This document shows, piece after piece, positions 10,894 to 19,712 of a DNA stretch of 64,000 bases (position 1 is its first letter; each line of letters opens with the position of its first letter). A model generated the notes under the pieces. The model worked only from the letters and a program-made list of their open reading frames with translations, made no database searches and was not told the origin of the DNA. The translations under genes and the position numbers were made by a program. The stretch is from Schizochytrium sp. CCTCC M209059. Its lineage: Eukaryota; Sar; Bigyra; Thraustochytrida; Thraustochytriidae. The stretch is taken from the NCBI GenBank assembly GCA_000818945.1, contig KN805420.1, forward strand, positions 98,887 through 162,886, read 5' to 3'.

Positions 10894-12078
10894 CCTCGGC
10901 GCCACGACAATGTCTCTTTCGCCGAAAGCCCAAGATAGTCTTTACTGAGATGCGTGGAGCAAGCACGCTACTTCCTTGCGACAGCAGGCATGTATGTGCG
11001 ATACAATGCTGAAGAGAGCAAGCGGCCAGCGATGAATTCTTTGCGCGACTTGTTAATCGTCAAAAGCAAGAGGTTCGACCGTGACTCTCAAAGTTAGTGG
11101 CAGAGAGGCTTCACAAACACGCGCCAGGATAATCGATTGATGGACAGACCGCGTTTTGCCTGCCCGCTTCCTGCTCTGCGTGCGCCGCAGGTCTGCAGCG
11201 ACGGCTACGACACGCGATGTTATTGGCGACGGGAAAAGTTCACACACGCGTCAGGATGATCGATAAATGCAGTAGTTGCGCTTCGCGTGCGGGCCTTTCT
11301 GATTCGCTGTGTCGCCCTCTGCCAGACTGGTTAACGAAGCTTGCTGCCTTTCGATGCAGCCTTGGCTGCCTCTTTTCTACAGCCAAGTCTACTTGCGGCC
11401 AACCAGGTATGACTTTCCCGTCCAGACTGGGGGACATTTGGCTTTGCCAGCCTGGAGGGCCACTGGCACCCAAATGAACTTCAAAAGTCGGTGAAAAGCC
11501 ATTAAAAAAAAATCAAATTACGCTCGAAGAATGTGACAGCGTGGCAGATAATCAAGAGGCCAAGCGTGCAAGGGTTGCCCAAAGGAGGAGCGAGGGTCGT
11601 GTCGCGCGGGGCGAGAAGGCGGAGAGCAACACCGTGCGGTCGCGCTGAAGACGACCAAACCTCATCACACTTTTTCGGCTCTGCAGCTCGCAAGTTACAA
11701 ACACGTAGACAACCCGACGGCGCAGACGATTTTGCCTTGAGACCGACTGAAAGTAGGAGAAGAGCTCAAATTGTGAGATAGGTGGTACACCTTAAAGCAG
11801 CAGCTCCTAGGTACATCATTGGGGGTACTGCATCTACTTGTACATGTAATGATGCTCCAAATGCAGCATTCTTGGAAATGGAGCGTACTTTTGGGACTAT
11901 GCCTGCCCCCCCCCTTTATTTGGATCATTCTTGAGCCCAGGACACTGGTTAACGAAGATCTAATTCAGATTTTCCAAGTTTTCCCGGAGGTTCAGCAGTC
12001 ACCCACCGCTTTGCCTGTTCGTCCTACTTTGTCACCGACATCTGCACAAACGTCTACCGCGTTCATGTTAGTCTCACT
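10894..12078. other. Intergenic region with a short direct repeat
   Basis: No supported gene. A ~30-bp imperfect direct repeat occurs at about 11112-11142 and 11233-11262 (CACA-ACACGCG-CAGGAT-ATCGAT core). An imperfect repeat with an ACTTTGTCxCCGACA core occurs near 12028 and 12076, just ahead of the broken glycosyltransferase frame. Probable promoter region for the minus-strand gene ending at 10893. Confidence 0.4.
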
Positions 12079-12921
12079 TTGTCCCCGACAGCTGCGCCAA
12101 CACTTGCCGGCCTTCGAGGTATGATGCCGTTGAGTGGCAGAAATTGCAGCTCGATTTCTGAAGGCAGTCTTTGCATGAAAGGTGTACGATGGGCCCCTAG
12201 TTGGTGGATGGCATCACGTCCGGGCCATCCATTCATTTGTGACATCTTTGAGCACTTTCATTGTGCGATGCGTGGCTGTCGTCAATGGAGCTATTATCAT
12301 TTACACTATACCATCGACTCGCTTATCAAGCATAATCCTATCTATCGCATTGCCGTCGACGCCCTCCTAGATCTCTCAGCGGATGAACATCAGCCTGGAC
12401 CACATTTATTCCATATTGACTATAATTCTTCAACATACATGTACAAACGACCCAGAATGAACGGAACGCAATACATGCGATACATTGATGATTTCATTTC
12501 GAAAGCTGCGAAATTAGGCGCTCAAAACAAGCTCGCGGCATTACCAATGCCACGAACTCTCTACTTCATGTGACTGCAAGGCGAGGATCATCTTCGCACG
12601 AAGAATGAGTACAATCACGTAGCTTTTGAAGCCTGGAAGAAGTTGAATCCGCAATGGAACTTCATCCTTATCACATCTGACAACATTGCTGAGCTAGCCC
12701 CACTGAGCAACGCATTGTGGAAGGGAGATCACAGCACGAACAGAAAAAGGCTTTCGCATTTGTCAGATTTGACGCGTTTTGAATTGCTGTGTAAGAATGG
12801 AGGCGTCTGAGCAGATGCCTCAGTTATGCCCATGGTGCCTCTCAATAACTTCCTTCCCCAGGAGCTCGAAAAACCAGGACGAGACTTCCTCATGTACCGT
12901 TTCACCCATCCGCATCCCTAG
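12079..12921 (+). pseudogene. Broken capsular-synthesis-type (Caps_synth/GT32-like) glycosyltransferase remnant
   Basis: One reading frame runs through the whole interval, interrupted only by TGA at 12571-12573 and 12808-12810, ending at TAG 12919. The first part resembles the C-terminal half of a Caps_synth-type enzyme: W-x-ASRPGHPF, then a YYHLHYTIDSL block. The second part resembles the N-terminal half: PMPRTLYFM-(TGA)-LQGE, AWKKLNPQW, then SDLTRFELLCKNGGV-(TGA)-AD. Both TGAs sit where the family has Trp (WxxG and GGxWxD). Seven TGG Trp codons remain. The halves are in reverse order, so this is two tandem fragments or a permuted gene. It lies between two other glycosyltransferase genes. 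No promoter or ATG start is convincing. Confidence 0.65.
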
Positions 12922-13099
12922 CAAAAACAAATTCAGGGGCCAAAACCAAAAATCCTCATGTATTGATCCACACATCCACATACAAAATTAGAGCGTAGAC
13001 GTAGGCGTAGGCCCACTCGTAGCCTAGTGGACGCTACTGCCTACAGCAAGCTTAGAGACTGCAGGAGAGTCCACCAGTAAAATTCGAAAGATGGTTCAA

Positions 13100-13282
13100 G
13101 CTTCCAAACCCTGGCCCAGTATACCCTTGTAGTTATGAGAATGAAGACTCGCAAGCCTCGCGCACTTTCATGAGGGAGGTGTATCGATGGGCACTGTACG
13201 AGCATCGCTTCAGCCAATGAACTATTCCAGACGTGCGTTAGCACGATCTCTCTACTCTTATTTTGACCGTCTGATTCTAAGA
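13100..13282 (+). repeat. Dispersed repeat family B, copy 1
   Basis: Matches 19164-19275 in the same orientation. The shared blocks in order are a GCTTC/CCTTGGCC-like start, AAGACTCGC-AGCCTCGC, GTGCGT-AGCACGATCT, and TAGATTCTAAG or GATTCTAAG at the end. This copy carries about 70 extra bases in the middle. The family is too short and diverged to name. Confidence 0.55.
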
Positions 13283-14049
13283 CGTGGAGACAATTTCTCG
13301 GGATTTTGAAACTTGCATTAATCGCTTCGCCGGCACACAGGCTCGTTCCGCAACCGTCTGGCTGCCCGGGATACCCCGCGACACGGCCGTGCGAGTCTTT
13401 GAGGTAAAGTTGTGTCACCTCCATTCTTCGATGCCTCTGGGGCCAGCGCAAAAACTGCGCGAAGGGGCGACTTTGCCCGGTCTTTGCGACCGTGTTCGTC
13501 GAGGAGGCTGCCGCGCAGTCGGACTAGATAGAAGGTAAAGACAAGGAAACGCGTGGAGAAGACAAACTCCCTGACAGATATCGTCTTTTGTTGGGTTTGG
13601 CTGCACTTTGCGATATTTGGTCTTCACGTTAGCAATCTTTGCCTTAGGTCTCTGTTGGGAAGCTAGCTGGCTTGAGCCCACCGTGTTGATCAAGAAAAGT
13701 CTTCACGACTTGCTTAAGTGTTTTCTTGGGTTCGTGACCGTAAGGGGCTGAATCTCATAGGCAAATTCGGCTTCCATGCCTTTTCGCCCCCTTCCTGATG
13801 ACCGAAATTACATAATTACTGCAGGTGCTGCGTCTTTTGGTGCAAGCTTTGCTGCCCTTGCCATTCTTTCAGCTTGCTCTCGAGCCTTCTGGTAAGCGCT
13901 AAGCTGCCCGACGGGCAACTTGATGAGTTCCAGAGAAGGAAGACACAATCGTCCTCAGAACTCCTTCTCAAGTTGCGCGCGCATCGAACCTGGCCCCACC
14001 TTATTCGACAAGTTCTCAACGCCTCATTCAATGTGCTCTTCGAATCGCT

Positions 14050-14172
14050 TCCTGTAAGGGCCCATGTAGTCGCTGCTGTAAGTCCAGCCGTGATGAGGCC
14101 GCCGCGCCCGACCTTGTGATTTCGGTCGAAGAACATGATGTTCTGCGAGCGCATACTCTGGCATATCGATTC
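14050..14172 (-). repeat. Dispersed repeat copy 2 (partner 7912-8025, inverted)
   Basis: Reverse-complement partner of 7912-8025. On the minus strand one frame gives a TY-x3-YMG-x-Y-[KR]-x-R pattern that the other copy also shows, hinting that the ancestor was protein coding. That frame begins with an ATG upstream and stops after ~70 codons. Confidence 0.65.
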
Positions 14173-15256
14173 TCCTGTCTCGCAGGCTGATCCTCGCTTG
14201 CGAGTCATTGTTTGCTATTGGTGTTGCGTTGTTCAAGCCAATCGTTTGGCTCTCTCACTCAATTGTATCCTCGGCTTCGTGAGCATTATCTCGCAATCAG
14301 AAAATTCGTGATCACAGCGCACAGCCGCCGAGGATCAGTATGAGAACCTAAAGCTCGTGATGAGAGCAGAGTTGTACCATGATACTAACGTCAAAGCCTG
14401 CAACAAGGCCAGCTGCGCTCTTGACGGAGCGAAGATCCTTGACTTTATATTCGACGCGTTGAAAATCATGCTACGACCTTCTGCGGGCGTTCTTCGGCTC
14501 TCAGTGGCTTCAGGCGCAGCCATTCGAGTAGATAGTTTTGTCCATGCAGCGCTTTCCTTACGGCTGGCGATCACGCTTTTGATACTTGTTTTGTCATCCT
14601 TCACCCCCGACGCGCTTCCGTCGCAACGAACCCGCGTTCACACGCGAATCCGCGTTCACACCTGCTCACAGTCAGGGAGGGCCTCTTCTCCATGGCACTG
14701 CAAGTTCGTCTCGCCAGGCTGGCAAAAGCGAAAAAAAGAAAAAGAAAAAAAGAGAAGGATGGTTCATAGTTTCGCTAGAAGCGATGCAAACGAGCTCCGA
14801 GCGAGCTTGGAATGGCTGGGTAGCTGCTGCTACCACCGGCTAGAGCTTATGATCTCTCTGTTCTGGTTCATTGTTGCGTCTTTACGTCCTTCGTCGGGCT
14901 ACTTGTAAGCCTGTTGGTAAGAGGACAATCCAGCAGCAGCTGCAGCAGACAGCTTTTCAAATGTTTCGTTTTCAACATGATTGCTCGAGAGAAAGAAAGG
15001 CCCAGGCCAAGGCTGGGCCCCTACTAGACTAGGGACGCAACAAGGCAGACAAGACCACGACCGAAAAAATGGGCTGCCACATGGCAACACAGCAAACTTA
15101 CTAATATTGTCTTTATGACCCTTCGGTATTCTCGAGGATTATTGTGAAGAGAAAAAATTAACAAAGGAAACAATTTGAAAAACACTTAGGCCTTGAAATA
15201 AATTCTCAAGTTATTACATGAGACGTCACGCAAACAGACAACAGAAGTGATTCACG

Positions 15257-17734
15257 ATGAGCAAGAGAAATAGTTGGGTCAGCTTTCGATGCAGGAGAGG
15301 CGCTTGGGCAGGGCTCGGGCTGCTGCTGGCTGGCGCTCTCACCTTCTTACTTGTCCGACAAGAGGCAAGTACATTTGATATTGGTCTTGAGCAGCTTGAC
15401 GGTCTAGTTGGCGTGACAGTATTTGCAGGAGGTCCCTCGCGAAAAGAACATGCTCCTGTAGCAGGCGCTGAAGGGAGCCTGCTTCCGTTCGTCTCTCCTT
15501 CAAGCAAGAATAACTCTACCGAAATCATAGGCTCAGTCTTCTCGACCCCTGGCAGCAAACAAGAAGATTCTCCTCATACGGGCATCGACGGCGATAGTGA
15601 AAACCCTCAAAGTAAAGATGATATTTCTCCGGCCAATGGTCGCGCTGAAGGCGTTGCCGAACCGTACATGCCAAAAACTGTGGTATCTTCTACTGCACCC
15701 CGAGGAGTTGCTCGTCTTGCAATCGCAACCATTCTTCGAGGACCCAGGATCAGCCAACACGAAAACGGCCAAGAGAGCGGAACAAATCACTCAAACGTTT
15801 TACTTCTCAAACGAATGCAATCACTGTATCTTCATGAGTTGATGGCCCAGGTAGAAGCATACAATGCAGAAGCAAAAACTCCCGTCACGCAGCTCGTTAT
15901 CGTGACAAGTTCCGGATCTCTTGCGGAGTTGGCTCGTCGCGTATTGGGGCCAAGTGTTCAGCTCGTGATCACCGATCCAGGGTTTGAAATGCGTGCTTTG
16001 TGGGCTCTCAACACGTTTAAGCGAGTCCTCTACTTGCGACCTGGCAATCGTTTGCGAAGCGACTGGACTCTAGCCAAAGTTGAGAATGCATTGCGCAACC
16101 GTAACTGCCTTTTACGCGCACCTGTCACTGTCGCAGCTCAAGAAACCGAGACCAAGGATCGGAATCTAAAGGAGCAACTCTCTGACTCAATTGCGTCCTC
16201 CATAAGCACAGATACGCTATCGCGTCGTCGATTGAATGTCCCCAGCTCCAAGATCACGGAGCAGAATCATGCAGTCGACATTGAGAAACTTTCCAGACTG
16301 AGCGTCCCGCTCATCGATTTCAAGAACGACGCGCGCATACGTCCAGTTCAAGCCCTTTGGATTTCACCCAACAAGTCCCTTTTCCGCAATGATGTGTCAA
16401 GGTATTGGGACGACAAGACTCTGTTTCGACCTGAGACGCTTACAGAATGCACTTCTGGAATTGTTGCAGGCTACGGAGGGAAAATGCACGAATGCCAATT
16501 GGCCAACATTATCGAGAAAGTGCCGGATGCGCAACTTCTTGCCGGGACACCCCGTCAAGGGCGATATCCCCTTCCTGTCGATATTGCGTGGAAAGGCAAA
16601 TCAGAAATGCAATCTCATGGAAAACTTGCAGGCTCGCTCTATGGAAAATCTGAGCTGGAAGACGTAAAGCTATGCGCAAAGGCCTTCAAAGTTGAAAAAT
16701 ATGGAAAATTGGCCAAAAAACAGATTGTGAGTCGACTTACGCGACCACCTCGTCGAGAGCCACGCCACGGCCGATACTCTCATCAAGCAATGGTCATGAA
16801 AACTCACTCTGTGTCCCCTCGCGTGAACCAAACGCTCCACGCATGGGCACGTGACCTTCATCAAAGCGGAGGCGAAGTAGTTGCCGCATACCTTGCGAAA
16901 AATGACTCGAAAAACGACTATCACTTGCTGGAGACCGAACACAAGCGTGGAACGGAAATTGGCTTTGAAGTCATTCGGTTGGATAGCGAGAGTATCGTCA
17001 ACACCCTGATACCCTACGAGGCTCAGGCTGCTTTTGCAAAGGGCTGCGAGACGCTATTTTCGGGCTTGCTATGTCAAAAAGTTTCACCGGACAACAAGAT
17101 TGTTTTTCATGAAGCAAATCACAATGTAGATCGACTTATGTGGCTTCACACCATTGCATCGTCGACGGTAATTTTCAAACACATGCTCGACACACGCCCT
17201 GATCTGGAGTACTTGTGGCTATTTGACTACGACGTTGTCTTTACCGGGTCCCTCTCGACTCTTTTCGAAAGAGTGAGCCACGACGACTCTGACCTACTTG
17301 CGGTGTCATTTAAATCCGCTGCAACCCCAGAGGAATACATTCGTAAAGAGGCGGAGCCCCACGATGAAACAATGTGGACACCATCAGCGAAGATATGGCA
17401 GCCTACGAGGCGTGTGGGACGGGTGTTTGCTGGGGGGTTGCGTCTGTCGCGTCGAATGGTCCAGTGGTCCCTAGAGTCGGCCTTTACTCCTTTGAACTGG
17501 TCGGTCGACGAAGTATTTTACTTTGACACCTGCGAACGCCACAAGCCACTCTGCAAGTACACCCCATTCCAAGCTTTGAGGCTTGTTGACTCACGCAGCA
17601 CTTTTAACGTTGGTAACTCGAGGGGATTTAAAGAGACTTTGATAAAAAACAACGGGGCGCCCGAAAATAAGCTACGTCATCCTGTGAAGGACCAAAATTT
17701 CTCGGCTGAACTCGAGCCTTGGCTCGTTGTCTAG
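15257..17734 (+). CDS. Type II membrane protein, putative Golgi glycosyltransferase (paralogue B)
   Basis: An 825-residue protein with an ATG start, basic N-terminus, and one hydrophobic segment (~residues 15-33, GAWAGLGLLLAGALTFLLV), followed by a long Ser/Asn-rich stem. It is clearly paralogous to the protein at 8674-10893. Shared blocks include a MRALWALNTFKRVLYLRPG-like segment, VVMKTHxxSxRVNxTLHxWA, and PDLEYLWLFDYDVVFTG with D-Y-D at ~657-659. Further shared blocks are SRRMVQWSLESAF, PLNWSVDE and CKYTPF. The two genes point away from each other, 4.4 kb apart, as expected after an inverted duplication. The repeated KTH/RVNxTLH module starting the second half suggests two GT-like halves with one DxD. 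Donor and acceptor are unknown; Golgi polysaccharide synthesis is inferred. Confidence 0.72.
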   Translation: MSKRNSWVSFRCRRGAWAGLGLLLAGALTFLLVRQEASTFDIGLEQLDGLVGVTVFAGGPSRKEHAPVAGAEGSLLPFVSPSSKNNSTEIIGSVFSTPGSKQEDSPHTGIDGDSENPQSKDDISPANGRAEGVAEPYMPKTVVSSTAPRGVARLAIATILRGPRISQHENGQESGTNHSNVLLLKRMQSLYLHELMAQVEAYNAEAKTPVTQLVIVTSSGSLAELARRVLGPSVQLVITDPGFEMRALWALNTFKRVLYLRPGNRLRSDWTLAKVENALRNRNCLLRAPVTVAAQETETKDRNLKEQLSDSIASSISTDTLSRRRLNVPSSKITEQNHAVDIEKLSRLSVPLIDFKNDARIRPVQALWISPNKSLFRNDVSRYWDDKTLFRPETLTECTSGIVAGYGGKMHECQLANIIEKVPDAQLLAGTPRQGRYPLPVDIAWKGKSEMQSHGKLAGSLYGKSELEDVKLCAKAFKVEKYGKLAKKQIVSRLTRPPRREPRHGRYSHQAMVMKTHSVSPRVNQTLHAWARDLHQSGGEVVAAYLAKNDSKNDYHLLETEHKRGTEIGFEVIRLDSESIVNTLIPYEAQAAFAKGCETLFSGLLCQKVSPDNKIVFHEANHNVDRLMWLHTIASSTVIFKHMLDTRPDLEYLWLFDYDVVFTGSLSTLFERVSHDDSDLLAVSFKSAATPEEYIRKEAEPHDETMWTPSAKIWQPTRRVGRVFAGGLRLSRRMVQWSLESAFTPLNWSVDEVFYFDTCERHKPLCKYTPFQALRLVDSRSTFNVGNSRGFKETLIKNNGAPENKLRHPVKDQNFSAELEPWLVV

Positions 17735-18718
17735 ATCGTGTAGATTGCTCGTGGGAATAGCTGTTGTAGGTGAGACTATAACAAACAATCGGACATGTTC
17801 TGTGCACATGCTAGGCCTCGGTCTTTGGTACTTCCTAGATTGTTCCTGTTCCTTTGAAGAGCCCAGAAAGAAATGTCCGAGACCGCCCCATTTCATGCTC
17901 AATTTTACCCTTTCTTGTCTTTGTGGCTTATCCCTCATGCCTCATCTGATTGATCAAGTTGTTCGGTTGGTCAATTAATCTAAAATTTAAAGCAAGCGAA
18001 TATGACCTGCAAACTCTCAACGCTGGTTGCAACCTTGTGCTGCCTTGTGCCTATAGGCGTGAGCGGCCGCGCCAAACGTTTTTAAGCACCCACAAGCGGG
18101 CCATGCGGATTTTCAAGATTCAACGCCAGATATTGGCCAGCTATCGCCTGAAGAAAGTCGACGCAGTGCCAACATCGTCGAGGCAGCCCGCCTCAGCTCC
18201 GGACTTTCGAATACAAGGCCGTAGTCCTTCGCAGAAGAAAACTCGGCAATCGTACAACGCTGAGCCTAAAAAGTCCGCGTCAGGATCAAGCTGAAATTCA
18301 ACACCCACCAATAACACTGCTGCTCCTGCGACCTCCATAGGCGATCCATCCTCCATCGTTCGCAAGCATTGGCAATGATGCCAACTTGTAGGAGAAGGTT
18401 ATAATGCCTGTATGTGCTGCGCAAGAAGAGGGAAAATGATCCCGACATTGACCTGGTTTTGGCAACATTCCATCGACTCGTACAATCGTCGAGGCAGATA
18501 CACGCACAATGTGCCTATTTCCAACTTGAAAACTTCTAGTAAAGCTGGACTTGGCTGGTCTCGTTTACGCATAGCGTACACGACCTTACTACGGCAAACG
18601 GCGGGGATCTTCCACATCGGAACAATACAAAGCTTACGATTGAGATCGAGGCGCGCTCAAATAAATAGTTCATCTGATCTTACTGTAAATGACAACTAGG
18701 CAACGCGTCCGAAGAAAA

Positions 18719-18778
18719 GACGCGCAATTTTTTAATTCCTTGTTCATATTATACCCAATACGGGCGCAAACCACGAGC
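18719..18778 (+). repeat. Direct repeat, copy 1
   Basis: About 60 bp, repeated at 19049-19112 in the same direction, ~330 bp away. Shared blocks are GACGC-GCAATT, a T-rich stretch, then TACGGGC-CAAACCACGAG. Several mismatches and small indels show it is not recent. Confidence 0.6.
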
Positions 18779-19048
18779 AAAAACCCGCTTCAGATCCGTT
18801 ACATTCACTGCAAGGTCAACTTGGGCATTAATCGCGCCTGCACAATTCCTCACTCTTGTTGCACCAGCAAGCCATCTCATTAACCCGCGTTAAGGCTTTG
18901 CATGCGCAGTTGAACGATCCATGTTGGCTCGTGCCGCGGGCTCGGCTCGGCTGGTCTCGGGAAACATGAAAACCAAAGGCCCTAATGGCGCCGAATGGAG
19001 GATAGGCGACATGCGCAGTTGGCAGATAAGCGACGCGACCGTGCAAAA

Positions 19049-19112
19049 GACGCCGCAATTGCCCAAAATTTTGTCCAAATTGTTATGCCCGATACGGGCA
19101 CAAACCACGAGA
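19049..19112 (+). repeat. Direct repeat, copy 2
   Basis: Partner of 18719-18778; the best conserved part is the ATACGGGC-CAAACCACGAG end. Function unknown. Confidence 0.6.
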
Positions 19113-19163
19113 GCCCCCGAACATAAAGATCGTGCAAAAACGCACTTTAAAAAGAAAGATCAA

Positions 19164-19275
19164 GCTTCAATACCTTGGCCGAAGGTACCCTGGTAGTACT
19201 GAAAATAAAAACTCGCGAGCCTCGCACATTTTTTCCCAGAAGTGCGTCAGCACGATCTTCACTCTAGATTCTAAG
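19164..19275 (+). repeat. Dispersed repeat family B, copy 2
   Basis: Shorter partner of 13100-13282, same orientation. It ends in TAGATTCTAAG. Both copies are intergenic. Confidence 0.55.
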
Positions 19276-19712
19276 TGGGTATAGATAGACCTAACATTTT
19301 CCAAAAAAAAGGATAATAAAAACATTGGACATGGATTGGCGAAGATTAATTGGACACGGATTGGTGAAAATCTGGCGAAATTCTGGGCGAGATTCGCCCA
19401 AGTTCTCGGAGATTTGGCAGAGTCAGACTCTCTCTAAAGCGCAAAAGCTCCCGCGAAACCCAACCAGGCTGCATCCTGAACGATTCAAGAGAAATTCACG
19501 TTTAGCGAAACTTCACCCCACCACGGGCAAAGGGGTCGGTCATCCACCGTGGTGATGTGATGTGATGTGATTTGCGATGCGATCCGTGATCTGATTCGAA
19601 CGCGATCTGCTGCCCTGATCTGATCTCATCTGTCACTGTGATGGGATGAATCTTTTTGCGGTTGTCACAGGCAAAGCACATTCTGCACTTCACGATTGCG
19701 TTTCGAACCGCG

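Larger units (their letters stand above)
12922..15256. other. Repeat-bearing intergenic region
   Basis: No gene I can support. It holds copy 1 of a dispersed repeat (13100-13282) and the inverted partner (14050-14172) of the repeat at 7912. A 183-codon plus-strand frame (14357-14908) has a hydrophobic end but no recognisable domain, and overlaps equally plausible antisense frames. The last ~200 bp are AT-rich and probably carry the promoter of the gene at 15257. Confidence 0.4.
17735..19712. other. Repeat-bearing intergenic region upstream of NRAMP gene
   Basis: No supported gene. It contains a direct repeat pair (18719-18778 and 19049-19112), the second copy of dispersed repeat family B (19164-19275), and GTGAT/GATCTGAT-rich low complexity at 19550-19630 just upstream of the NRAMP start. 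Confidence 0.45.

Noticed and set aside
12571..12810. TGA read as Trp genome-wide (variant genetic code)
   Set aside because: TGA ends several full-length intact genes (4066, 26997, 63935), so it is a normal stop here.
14357..14908. 183-residue plus-strand frame
   Set aside because: No recognisable domain, mixed composition, and competing antisense frames; not enough to call a gene.
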